IMG/VR virus record: IMGVR_UViG_3300023082_000012
Span: 1 to 54,294 of that record
Origin: a virus
Reading direction: 5' to 3' (one strand)
DNA: 54,294 bases
In this document: positions 26,601 to 34,019 of the stretch, one piece after another
Layout: every line of letters begins with the position of its first letter
How positions within the stretch are numbered: position 1 is the stretch's first letter
Position numbers and translations under genes: made by a program
Notes under the pieces: model-generated
The model's input: only the letters and a program-made list of their open reading frames with translations
Database searches by the model: none
Told to the model about the DNA's origin: nothing

Positions 26601-26878
26601 GTGACAGCATAGACATCACCCAAACCGAGTATGAAGGTAAGTGGCAGATAAACCAGTTCTGGAACATCGTAAAGAACGAAAAATCTGGTTTGCCTATCTG
26701 GTTGAACGACAATGTTAACGTATTGAAAACATTGAACCCACCCACGTTGGACTATAGGGCCACAAGGAAAGACATGTTGTTGGGGGATTACTTCCTGAAC
26801 AGGTTGGAAAACACTTTGGAGTCAAGATACAGGATGATGTTCAGGGTAGCGGATTTTGAAAGGAGCAATTACAGCTAA
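20684..26878 (+). CDS. Giant muzzle / tail stabilisation protein
   Basis: 2064 residues. The N-terminus (PRKGMNRHTHPSELQQNEYS, FAYNANIQDEHGDG) matches the start of nozzle proteins of the P22 gp10/T7 gp12 kind: GMNRD-like, then Y--N-NI and a loop ending in LLNEPSN. It probably forms the end of the short tail and holds DNA in until ejection. Residues about 480-900 look like an insertion of Cys-dotted beta domains, including a Thr/Ala-rich domain at about 812-875 shared with the 8716-10989 protein. Residues about 1205-1255 are very hydrophobic (GISVIVAAVLAAVAVIGIAF). The C-terminal ~700 residues are beta-propeller-like. It is longer than expected for the family, mainly through the insertion. Confidence 0.75.
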   Translation: MNKSEKRMPRKGMNRHTHPSELQQNEYSFAYNANIQDEHGDGDYILLNEPSNLKCSGFKEGFVVLKHKYDNVNNVIYFFLVNPLTGCSEIGSISASENFEPNQVVERLCKCDAFAVEETPLEDVLQEDLCEYTTIISDYCELTDPPSCTGCLNFSTKFPILDVQIRHSALGTEIYWNDANNPDRYIKLYDLDNYVQDVDDCSGEITPTCLQCDKLDVFNKYGFPCLRAESVDGGGNLRMGIYEIDITYSDVDGTELSDHFPAVNPVSIFDRNNTILDQTQLDSYTNQSIRVEVSNLDQDYDYYKVTVFFRSGNNPNFQYRTYAVYPISQTSFTISEMSKVEESNSDMVESSNRVNEFDILNQRPFYMNSGIMSTINGHMFLGDITARREINLQPVVNLMGFAARWGTVLAKERLYRDGSSVSNYKGYMRDEVVPYGIVFQFDGGWRSALFPIIPRPPLDSEIATMPDDTNKLSIDEYIDECSDNPRTQVWQYLNTGTVIGECPGSPSGDGVPIEVESSNTCITETEITVGPGVIPFDFEQTIGEWVLDPANYATIQDPANTDLVDIADAIDNTDYAQYGDCTVDVGDTCTDPVLVSEEIVILSVLGEAVGQVSIPQNQYDPVQPADSCEFLVEPDTHDVPVETVLGPGSTVWLKTPITNTTCSLAESTFDFLPGQGGPGWHLVDMSTTGPISDLYDTSIPVSQTGPGYFPFLHDNAAWFKGSFIASERIIFELSPIECVRTDDNTNNSVRVSVFYGCPNLVEVPVYSRIITDMTTPNDPQKFFDFSIADFPGQSPMVYIAIDSPMYSNYVVQVTFSGTSGTGNVVIEGVNYPAVFNTDATTTASDFFTVNSAALSLAGMTPAFGGGVLTIAMNFEQYDSLEWNNLTGDLNATFTLVSQGHTLQPPCGCFAVYKREVVLRTIKVYDSITFAKRQLYEYTCTYIKIKVTDCDPAPDQYGLFSYWQSELKYPCNPELFDSTTLTIGIDDIPLEYRDEFEDYYVTGTAGGNYVLGTSANFMDQPIRHFKYPDSSVIPFMEASDTNFNDLKDTDAFIRPIGFMLDNDIINTFLDVAVKSGLLTQEERDSITGYEIFRGDRANERSIVAKGLINDMRFYDDKSREGFEDTTTYYPNYPLNDQSAIDNLNGAGGKVDMSFFSFHSPDTSFNFPSLPYEMGVEGYQFGVSLNKFSYVEDHVEWILLGKKARNLAMGLAAAEFAFELLMNISDVLVLAGTGGISVIVAAVLAAVAVIGIAFTAPYRIGKYKYEWLTIFENFGTPMNFAYYGIAEGIYKSFQPNDVANSKLRGLSLSHYIKSGRLTVLDEKIGETLYVNNYKRENSVLVRMGEAFKLTPVTGYAGYDNSAFNIPTKQTGILGDYTNKAASPYVSLKRYRPNQYGSINSVDWLPTGYCGRLDEDNTCSIVFGGDTFISRFSPKIKMPFFTDIAINLPPGTPYKYSSKFNLNNGNRDSRGYLDYKTSDDNMLAGYFQIPENKSEYTLWNGNSWVDGDINQFYVKDEYKFLVGYYGFPYFLVESEYNCNNRYAKRELFENFYPNVGDVIEYTQETNVPMSKEHLFLYNGVYSARPHKRAYRLLPINFSRIVADKQNDYSNALAYSDQDDSSSARTRSPWLNFRPGNVHVFNKEYGSLVDARGIENELIWVRFTNGYEIYNSVDPLRERLTENNRRVGLGGIFNNRALSFNKTTLGYNGTQHKASISTEFGHYSVDAMRGKVFEMQPGGKGVNEISLSMDKWFKEQLPFKLLKYFPDVKIDDAYNGLGISMGWDDRTKRLFLTKLDYIPKSGLGIQWSEEDGFYITEGEELIPISLTDTDYFDKAHWTVAYSPLTKSWISYYAFHPFYYISLDDHFKTGLNILGDTKHGLWSHYPLVSSYQVFYGERHPFIVEFSTGSIFERGKMNSLAFWLDSRKYTNLYDFSDKVGTGFDKLYIYNNFQNSGKLNLIFNKYNDRRLSLKYPKFNSDSIDITQTEYEGKWQINQFWNIVKNEKSGLPIWLNDNVNVLKTLNPPTLDYRATRKDMLLGDYFLNRLENTLESRYRMMFRVADFERSNYS

Positions 26879-27711
26879 TGGCAACGAAACCAAATACAGG
26901 CCCCGGACCTAACCCCCGCATAAAGGACATGGACAAGGAGTCCTATGCTTACTACAACACTTTAAGCCAAAACACAAAAGGCTTCATAGACGAGTATTAT
27001 GAAAAGACGGGCAGGACGTTTAACATCACTTCGGGGGCGAGACCAAAAGGTAAGACCACTTCCCACCACCATATAGGGGATGCATTTGACGTAAAGGCTA
27101 TCCACACGGTAGATTACGATTACTTACTTAACACTAAGGAAGGATTGGGCCTTTTGAATAAATACGGTCTGGGGGTAATAGACGAAACCGATCCCGTAAT
27201 GATGGAGAAAACAGGTGCAACGGGACCACATTTCCATATAGGGAAGGACAGCAAGTGGACGTCCAAGGTAAAGGAGAGGTATGACAATTTTGATGTTGCA
27301 CCAAAAGTTGTGGCTTACAACGAGTGGGTAAACACTGGAAACAACCCAGGTGACTTCACGCCTTTCCTCGAATTGGAAGGTCATAAAGGACACACGGACG
27401 AAGCTGCACAGAAAGCCTACGTACCATACAAGGATTATGTGGGGGCTACGATCGACACAAGGGTGGCCGAAAAGGAAATAATCAAGACGGTGAAAGAGGA
27501 GCAGGACGATGACAGAAAAGCATTGGCCGACGCAACAAAAGCAGAAAACGAATACAAGGCTTCCATACTCTCACAGTACCAGAACCATCTGTCCACCGTA
27601 AATAACGACCCACTACAAAAATATCAGGACCAGGGCAACAGGACTGTACAGTTACCCAATCCCGAATTTCAATTGCAGGACTATAACCTAAACATTTTTA
27701 ACGCAGGATAA
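26878..27711 (+). CDS. M15-type D,D-/L,D-peptidase, probably virion-bound
   Basis: 277 residues, starting in the stop codon of the muzzle gene (TAATG). Residues 62-71 match SxHxxGxAxD (SHHHIGDAFD; zinc ligands H64 and D71) and HFH at 118-120 supplies the third ligand, as in peptidase family M15 (VanY/endolysin-like peptidoglycan peptidases). The C-terminal ~130 residues are charged and helical and end in an Asn/Gln-rich tail, perhaps a docking part. There is no signal peptide. Coupled to the muzzle gene, it more likely opens the host wall during entry than at lysis, which the amidase at 16253 serves. Confidence 0.75.
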   Translation: MATKPNTGPGPNPRIKDMDKESYAYYNTLSQNTKGFIDEYYEKTGRTFNITSGARPKGKTTSHHHIGDAFDVKAIHTVDYDYLLNTKEGLGLLNKYGLGVIDETDPVMMEKTGATGPHFHIGKDSKWTSKVKERYDNFDVAPKVVAYNEWVNTGNNPGDFTPFLELEGHKGHTDEAAQKAYVPYKDYVGATIDTRVAEKEIIKTVKEEQDDDRKALADATKAENEYKASILSQYQNHLSTVNNDPLQKYQDQGNRTVQLPNPEFQLQDYNLNIFNAG

Positions 27712-27716
27712 ACGAC

Positions 27717-28439
27717 ATGAACGAAAGACAGATTTACATAGATATGCTCATAGCACAGGGCAGAACCCCACAACAGGCCCAGGAACTTGCGGACTTTAAG
27801 TTTGGGTCGGCGGGAACTTCCATGAATTCGGGCCAGCCTGCACAAAACCCTATGGACGCACTGTTTCCCCTGAACGAATCTTACAGGTTTGGAAATCCCG
27901 ATCAATCGCAGGCCACCAACGCAAACCCTTTCCCAAATGCACAACAATTGCCGTCAGGCTACACACAGAGTGCATATACGAGATTAGGGACCACTTACGC
28001 GGGAGGAAGCGATGCAAACAGTATGGACCAAATGACGGGACTGCCCATCCCCGCCGAAACGGAGGTAGCACCTACGGACCCGTTGAGCCAGATATCACAG
28101 TATGCGGAGCTTTTCAACCCCTATGGCACGGACGTGGAAACCGAGCTTTACAGTTTGGGACAACAGGTAGGTGCAAACCCTACCACTACGGAAGGAAAAG
28201 TGGCACAAGGACTGGGTATAGCAGGTGCGGCAGGTGCGGCATTGTTTGGAAGTGCAAGGGGATTTTTGTCGGGACTGTCAAATTCCAACGCCACACAAAG
28301 ATATTGGGAGTGGATGCAAAAACAGAAGCAACAACAAAATTACACCCCCGCATCACAAACGTTGAACACATCCTCTGATAATAGGGGCGGTGTAACAACA
28401 TTCAAAAACGGCGGAAGGTTTATTAAACTTAATTTTTAA
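27717..28439 (+). CDS. Unknown structural-region protein with hydrophobic helix (240 residues)
   Basis: The N-terminus is a short helix (MNERQIYIDMLIAQGRTPQQ), followed by ~120 residues rich in N, Q, P, S and G that are probably unfolded. Near residues 160-185 is a glycine/alanine-rich hydrophobic segment (QGLGIAGAAGAALFGSARGF) that could enter a membrane. The end carries FKNGGRFIKLNF; the next protein has a similar ENGGRIF. Composition suggests an ejected or internal virion protein. No family recognised. Confidence 0.5.
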   Translation: MNERQIYIDMLIAQGRTPQQAQELADFKFGSAGTSMNSGQPAQNPMDALFPLNESYRFGNPDQSQATNANPFPNAQQLPSGYTQSAYTRLGTTYAGGSDANSMDQMTGLPIPAETEVAPTDPLSQISQYAELFNPYGTDVETELYSLGQQVGANPTTTEGKVAQGLGIAGAAGAALFGSARGFLSGLSNSNATQRYWEWMQKQKQQQNYTPASQTLNTSSDNRGGVTTFKNGGRFIKLNF

Positions 28440-28444
28440 GACCC

Positions 28445-30958
28445 ATGGTAAGTAAATACCAAGAAGGGGGGGTATCGCAACCCGATCCAAGGAAACCCAT
28501 AGATTGGGCAAGGTACAGGGATCCAAACTTTTTTCAAAATCCCGCCTTGTACAGTATACCCCCACAGGATTTGGTGAACATAGTAAGGACTAACGATTCC
28601 TTACGGGTGGACCAAGACTATTTTATACAGAATTACAACAGATATAAAGACCAGTATAACAAACAGAATCCCACATTGTTCAGGACAAATTCTATGTCAC
28701 GGGACAAGCAATCATACCTGACGGGATATACCGGAATGGATTTTACGAAACTTGCCACAGATAACGTGGTTACCAGAGAGAACGGTGGAAGGATATTTCA
28801 GATGGGTGGGACTTCAAACGGAACGGGGCAGACAACATCAGAGAAAAAACAAGGCTACACCCCAACCATACCCGAAGTGGTATCGGGCGCATTCCTTACG
28901 GGGGTGGATCCAAAACAGGGAATGGAGCCCAATGCGGAGCTGGAACATGGTGAACAGGTAAGGTTTCCTGACGGCAGTATTGCCAAAGTTTTGGGGGAAA
29001 GCCATAAAAACGGCGGGGTGAACCTTATCCTGCCCGATATGACCGAAGTCCTGTCCAACACCAAGGACTTGACTTTGACCCGTGCCGACATAAAAATGTT
29101 GGAGAAAGAATATGGACTTAAAAACCTTACCACCAAGGATACCTATTCCAAGGCGGTAGATAAGTACGCCCGTAAGACAGGGTATAATAAAAACTTACAG
29201 GAGGAACTTGATATATTGGAAAAGATTGCCGACGTAACAAAAAAATCTATGTCCGAAGGCTCCTCCCAAGTAAACAATGCCTACATGGCAGAAAAATACC
29301 GTAAGAATCAGGAGGCAAGAAAACCTTTGCAGGATATGTTGTCCAATTTTTACACCAAGGTGTTTGACAGACAGCAGGCACAAAAGCAGTCCAACGGTAT
29401 GGAGACCGAAGAGCAGTTAGCCCAACAGGGAGAAGCCCCATACAACGCGGACATAGCTTCTGACCTTACGCAAGAGGAGGTTTTTGAACTTGGGGGTACT
29501 TATGGTTTCGTAAAAGGACAGGCTTCAAAATATGGCAAGACCGAACGTGAGGTCTATAATTTTCTGAAGGACGGGGGACACATAAAAAAACGTGTTTATG
29601 AAACAGGAGGCCCCACCGGAGGAATCTACACCATATCTAAAAATAAAAATGTAAATTCAGAAAGGGACAGGCCAAAACTACAACCGGAAGTTGCACAAGG
29701 CTACGGAAGCGTTTCAAGTGCCGAGGATGCACTGACCGAGCTGTACAAAAACTTTCCCCTCATATTCAACAAGGAAGAATACAAGAAATATTTTACCATA
29801 GAGGATGGAGCCGTAAAACTTAAGCCTAACGTAAACCCCAAGGAGAAAACTTTATACAGCCAATTACAGAAGGACATGGACGGGCAGATGCGTTCCACGG
29901 CCCAATATATAATTGACGACAAGACCAACAGGTTTGGGGAGGAAGATAAAAAAACAGCCCAACAGTATCTTGAAAACGAAACCTTTGCCACGGGAAAGGA
30001 TGCAAGGGAATTTGACTCCAAGTTGGGAAACTTTACTTCGGGCAGGTTCTCATTAAGGACAAACCTTGTCACACCTAAAGAACAAGAGTTACTAAATGAC
30101 CAAGGCATATTCACCTATAAACAGCTACAAAATTCTGACGTAGAATTATCGGAAGCTACCAAGGAACGCATTAAAAACTTTTCCGAAGGTATTCCCAACA
30201 ACGCCGACTTTGGTATTGATACCTATACACCTGTTGGTACTCCAGCATCAGAACAAAAAGCTGCCGAAGAAGCACAAGGCACACCCGTAAACGAAAACGG
30301 ACTAACACCAACAGACCCAAGGACAAGAGGAAACCGCATGTTCCAGATGCCCGACCAAAGGTATTTACCACCGTTGGCATTACAGGCTGAGAGTCTTTAC
30401 ACTTCCGAACTGGGCAGGATTGATCCCATAAAAATCGGAATAGAGGACACCCTAAAACAGAATTCCGACAACCTACAATTTATAGCGGGGCAGGTGCAGA
30501 ACCTACCACCTTCACAGGCCGCTTCGGTGATGGCCGCCGCCATAGCACAGAACCAGAAATCTGAAGGACAGGCCATAACGGCTGCAAACACCTATAACGC
30601 ACAGGCTGAGGCACAGGCTGAAATGTTTAACATAGGGCAGTCCGACAGGGAAACCACGGGTAACCAGGCCGCAAGGTTGAACTATGAGCAACGTGCATTG
30701 TTGGGACTTTCAAAAACCGACCAAGACATACGTAACTGGTACAACGCCAACAGGGAAGTGCTGATTAACAATTTTCAAGAGCAGCAGTACATGAATACCA
30801 TGAACAATCTCTTCCCTAAATTCGCGATTGACCCGACAGCCACGGGAACCTATTTTGATCCGCTCACAAATACCTACGTGTACAGGTCCAACTCAGAATA
30901 TCAGTCGGCGGTGTCCTTGACGAACCAACCAAAGACGGCAACAAAGGCAACGACTTAA
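28445..30958 (+). CDS. Large virion-associated protein (837 residues), cargo-type
   Basis: Starts 5 bases after the previous gene (MVSKYQEGGVSQ). Short GG motifs recur in the first half: YQEGGV, ENGGRIFQMGG, DGGHIKKRVYETGGPTGG. Residues about 160-215 form a compact domain (PNAELEHGEQVRFPDGSIAK; GESHKNGGVNLILPD) seen in other Bacteroidota phage structural proteins. The last ~200 residues are Ala/Gln-rich helices (ASVMAAAIAQNQKSEGQ, AITAANTYNAQAEAQ). Probably an internal cargo or tail-associated protein. I cannot assign an activity. Confidence 0.5.
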   Translation: MVSKYQEGGVSQPDPRKPIDWARYRDPNFFQNPALYSIPPQDLVNIVRTNDSLRVDQDYFIQNYNRYKDQYNKQNPTLFRTNSMSRDKQSYLTGYTGMDFTKLATDNVVTRENGGRIFQMGGTSNGTGQTTSEKKQGYTPTIPEVVSGAFLTGVDPKQGMEPNAELEHGEQVRFPDGSIAKVLGESHKNGGVNLILPDMTEVLSNTKDLTLTRADIKMLEKEYGLKNLTTKDTYSKAVDKYARKTGYNKNLQEELDILEKIADVTKKSMSEGSSQVNNAYMAEKYRKNQEARKPLQDMLSNFYTKVFDRQQAQKQSNGMETEEQLAQQGEAPYNADIASDLTQEEVFELGGTYGFVKGQASKYGKTEREVYNFLKDGGHIKKRVYETGGPTGGIYTISKNKNVNSERDRPKLQPEVAQGYGSVSSAEDALTELYKNFPLIFNKEEYKKYFTIEDGAVKLKPNVNPKEKTLYSQLQKDMDGQMRSTAQYIIDDKTNRFGEEDKKTAQQYLENETFATGKDAREFDSKLGNFTSGRFSLRTNLVTPKEQELLNDQGIFTYKQLQNSDVELSEATKERIKNFSEGIPNNADFGIDTYTPVGTPASEQKAAEEAQGTPVNENGLTPTDPRTRGNRMFQMPDQRYLPPLALQAESLYTSELGRIDPIKIGIEDTLKQNSDNLQFIAGQVQNLPPSQAASVMAAAIAQNQKSEGQAITAANTYNAQAEAQAEMFNIGQSDRETTGNQAARLNYEQRALLGLSKTDQDIRNWYNANREVLINNFQEQQYMNTMNNLFPKFAIDPTATGTYFDPLTNTYVYRSNSEYQSAVSLTNQPKTATKATT

Positions 30959-30972
30959 AGTTAAGTTAAATA

Positions 30973-31004
30973 TTTGGTTAATCAGTTTTATCAAATTAAT
31001 TTTG
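30973..31004 (+). promoter_or_regulatory. Strong-consensus promoter, first of a tandem pair
   Basis: TTTG (30973-30976), 20 bases, TAATTTTG (30997-31004): both elements agree with the Bacteroidota consensus. The predicted start near 31008-31010 is at the base of a hairpin (31007-31038). No gene starts until 31122. Confidence 0.7.
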
Positions 31005-31006
31005 TG

Positions 31007-31038
31007 AAAGCGGCAATTCAGTAATGGGTTGTCGCTTT
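31007..31038 (+). other. Hairpin at the 5' end of the cargo transcript
   Basis: AAAGCGGCAA (31007-31016) pairs with TTGTCGCTTT (31029-31038), ten pairs including one G-U, with a 12-base loop. It sits directly after a promoter and lacks a long T-run. It may be an mRNA-stabilising 5' hairpin, part of a small RNA, or a weak terminator for the preceding gene. Confidence 0.5.
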
Positions 31039-31059
31039 GTTGTGTAAAATCCTATTATT

Positions 31060-31090
31060 TTTGTTGTTAAGTCTTTATAACCTAAATTTG
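31060..31090 (+). promoter_or_regulatory. Second tandem promoter before cargo genes
   Basis: TTTG (31060-31063), 19 bases, TAAATTTG (31083-31090). The ATG is at 31122, leaving a leader of about 27 bases. It probably drives the cargo operon together with the promoter at 30973. Confidence 0.65.
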
Positions 31091-31121
31091 CATTATATAA
31101 AGCAAAAAATAGGTATAGCTT

Positions 31122-34019
31122 ATGGCAAGTAGCGTCAGTATCGCGAACAATTATAATGGTTCAACGTTTAAATTCACCAACAAAGATTTGTTACTCAAGT
31201 CTTTGATGATGAAACAGGGACAATATGACACTAACGTGGCAAGATTGCAGAACGCCGTAGACCAGATTGCCGTATTTGACGTGGCAAAGCAGCAGGATCA
31301 GGATTATATCAACCAACGCCTTGACCAGACTTTGTCCATTGTAAATAAATACACGAACCAGTATGATATGTCCGACCCCAACCTTTCCACACAGCTTATA
31401 GGCAAAATGGAAGAAGTAGTGGATGACAAGGTACTGAACGCGGTAAGTTCGACGGCCATAAGAAGAAGGGAAGAATCCACTTGGAAGGCCGCAAGGGAAA
31501 AGAATGACGGAACCTATAGTGACCTAAACTTTATGTACCAAAAACAGAATTGGGATTCTTACCTTAATAACGACAAGGTCGGTGATGTTTACTCAGGTAA
31601 CGGAGGTTTCGTGAAATATGTGGACGTAAACAAGATCTACACAAGCAAAGAGTTTACCCAATATCTGAAAGATAACAACATAAACGCGGAATATATCCAA
31701 TCGGGAGAGGGAACCGGCTACTTTAACCGTATCAACACAATGAACGGAACCATGGATGAACAAAGGTTGCAGCAGGCCATACAGGCGTTTGGGGGTCAGG
31801 AAGCATCCAGACAGATTGGCATAAATGCTTGGGGCCAATATGGAAACGGTGATAACCCAGAGGCAGTCGAAAGGTTTAGGGTGGATTATGAAACTTACAG
31901 GACCGACAAACTTAACGGAGGCAAGGAAAGACTTTCGGCCATAGATAAATTGATGTCCGACCCCAATACACCCCAAGGCAGTAAAGTCCGTCTACAGGCA
32001 GAAAAAGAATCAATCCAGAAGGGTGTGTCGACCTTATCCGACAACAGTTTTGAAAATGTCGTCATGAGGGGAACGGAGCCCGACAAGGCTGCCTACAAAA
32101 ACCTTTACACACAATACTATGCAAACAAAACCAATGAGGACCTGTTTGCCCTAAGTTATACTACCCCTTACGTAACGGATACCCAGATAGACGATGTCCA
32201 ATACAAGACAAAGCTTTTTGAACTTAATGAAAAGGAATTTGCCCTATCCCAACAAAAATTCCAGTTGGATGTATTGAGGGAGCAAAGGCTTTCGGGCCTA
32301 AATCCAGATGGCACGACCACGACCTCTACGGCAAATGTCATCCAAGACGTGGCAAGGACGGGAGGCGCGGGTGAAGACGGAAACCTAAGCGACAAACAGG
32401 TTTTCGAGGCTGCCGCAAAGGAGTGGACTGATGCACAGGCTTCCGTGAGAAATTATGTGCCGGAAGGGCTTACGGACTCGGAAATGAACCAGTTGATGAC
32501 CACTTTGACCACTTCGGAAGATCCTTTCGGAGGTAATTCCACGATAAGGGTAGGTAATAAGGAAATTCCCGTAAACCCTTCGACCATATCCTCCCTGTTA
32601 AGGCTAAAGAATACCGCGATGGGCGAGGGAGGTTTGACCAAGGTCACAAGTGATTTCTTGGCCGGGGAGGCGTTGGATAAATCTTTGGACGTAACAATAG
32701 GATCAATGTATAACGTACCTGAAGTAGAGTACAACGCTTCAAAGACAAGCAATTTCTATTATAAGCCCATAGGAAACGGTCAATATGAATTTACTACGGG
32801 AGCCATGCCTGGTATGGAGAAAGAAGGAGCAAAAAGTAATTATGAATACCTTCTCAAAAAAGCAAAAATTTTAGGTAAAGATAGATTGTTGCCTGAAGAG
32901 GCAGGAACATTATTAGCTTATCAGTCACAACAACTATTGGTAAATGATGAATCCTTACAAGATTTTGACAAAAAAGCATTATACCAAGGTTTTTTGCAAC
33001 GAACAAAAAATCTGTTGGGAACAAAAGCTGCCAACACAACTCCCACATATACAAGTGCCATAAGTACAGGATATTCCTCCCCGATTAGAGAGTATGATAA
33101 CCTTAATTCTACAAGATTTATTAATTATTCCACAGGAAGTATAGGTAACGTAATAGGAAAAGAAAGTTTTTTTGAATCGACTTCAGGTGCTATTTTTGGG
33201 GACAACGTAAACTCCACCTTGGTACACAAAGAAAATAAGAAGCTGTTGGATGAAACAAGAAAAAATATAGTCGACAATATAGCCGTACAAAGCAAGAGGG
33301 GTATAAAAATAGTTTCGGGCGGGGCTGAAGCGGAGCAGTTAAAAAAAATATTACCCAACGTGGCATCCACTTACAAAGGCGACTTCTCCATAGAAAGATC
33401 GGACTCGGATCCAAATCTGGTTAACGTCTTCAAGGTTTACGAGGATAACGTGAAGGATGAAAACAAAAACACCGTCACGAAAACTTTTAAGGAGCCGTTA
33501 TTGGGGGAAGATGGAAAGACGCAGGTAAGCATACCCGTATCAACACTTCCAAAAACCATAAACCTGGCCCCCACCGAAAAGACGCCTTGGGACGTGACAT
33601 CACCAAATCCACAGATATTATCCTTGGGAAAATCGGCTTACCTTAAAGGATCTGCCGGCGACATAACAAACGTAAAGGTTTCGGATGCCGCCTCAAGCCT
33701 TTATGATAACATGAGCCGAAGTATCCTGACAGGAAAAACAAACCTTAATGAAGCTCAACGAAACGCCCTAAAGGCTGACGTGGACAAAAAGATAGCGGAT
33801 TATAAGGCGGGTCAGGTAGAGTTCAATCTGGCCCCAATCAATAACCAGTCCACTTATGGGGTAGTGGTAAAATTGTCGGACGGTCTGACGGTACCGGTAC
33901 AGGACACAAAACTAAAAAGATTGCAATACGAAGACGTTGCGATGTATTACAATAATTTACAGGGAAACAAGGAACAACTGTTTGCCAATTATCTCAGGAA
34001 TTATATAGACGCATGGTAG
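31122..34019 (+). CDS. Large cargo/ejection-type protein (965 residues)
   Basis: Mostly helical N-terminus (FTNKDLLLKSLMMKQGQYDT, QDYINQRLDQTLSIVNKY), then mixed sequence without membrane spans. Size, position downstream of the muzzle gene and the giant genes that follow fit the internal cargo proteins of crAss-like phages, which leave the capsid with the DNA. No enzyme motif was seen. Bases about 32.83-33.3 kb are clearly more AT-rich than the flanks (hand count 17 G+C of 60 at 32941 against 31 of 60 at 32401), suggesting a replaced segment. Ends TAG, overlapping the next ATG by 7 bases. Confidence 0.55.
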   Translation: MASSVSIANNYNGSTFKFTNKDLLLKSLMMKQGQYDTNVARLQNAVDQIAVFDVAKQQDQDYINQRLDQTLSIVNKYTNQYDMSDPNLSTQLIGKMEEVVDDKVLNAVSSTAIRRREESTWKAAREKNDGTYSDLNFMYQKQNWDSYLNNDKVGDVYSGNGGFVKYVDVNKIYTSKEFTQYLKDNNINAEYIQSGEGTGYFNRINTMNGTMDEQRLQQAIQAFGGQEASRQIGINAWGQYGNGDNPEAVERFRVDYETYRTDKLNGGKERLSAIDKLMSDPNTPQGSKVRLQAEKESIQKGVSTLSDNSFENVVMRGTEPDKAAYKNLYTQYYANKTNEDLFALSYTTPYVTDTQIDDVQYKTKLFELNEKEFALSQQKFQLDVLREQRLSGLNPDGTTTTSTANVIQDVARTGGAGEDGNLSDKQVFEAAAKEWTDAQASVRNYVPEGLTDSEMNQLMTTLTTSEDPFGGNSTIRVGNKEIPVNPSTISSLLRLKNTAMGEGGLTKVTSDFLAGEALDKSLDVTIGSMYNVPEVEYNASKTSNFYYKPIGNGQYEFTTGAMPGMEKEGAKSNYEYLLKKAKILGKDRLLPEEAGTLLAYQSQQLLVNDESLQDFDKKALYQGFLQRTKNLLGTKAANTTPTYTSAISTGYSSPIREYDNLNSTRFINYSTGSIGNVIGKESFFESTSGAIFGDNVNSTLVHKENKKLLDETRKNIVDNIAVQSKRGIKIVSGGAEAEQLKKILPNVASTYKGDFSIERSDSDPNLVNVFKVYEDNVKDENKNTVTKTFKEPLLGEDGKTQVSIPVSTLPKTINLAPTEKTPWDVTSPNPQILSLGKSAYLKGSAGDITNVKVSDAASSLYDNMSRSILTGKTNLNEAQRNALKADVDKKIADYKAGQVEFNLAPINNQSTYGVVVKLSDGLTVPVQDTKLKRLQYEDVAMYYNNLQGNKEQLFANYLRNYIDAW

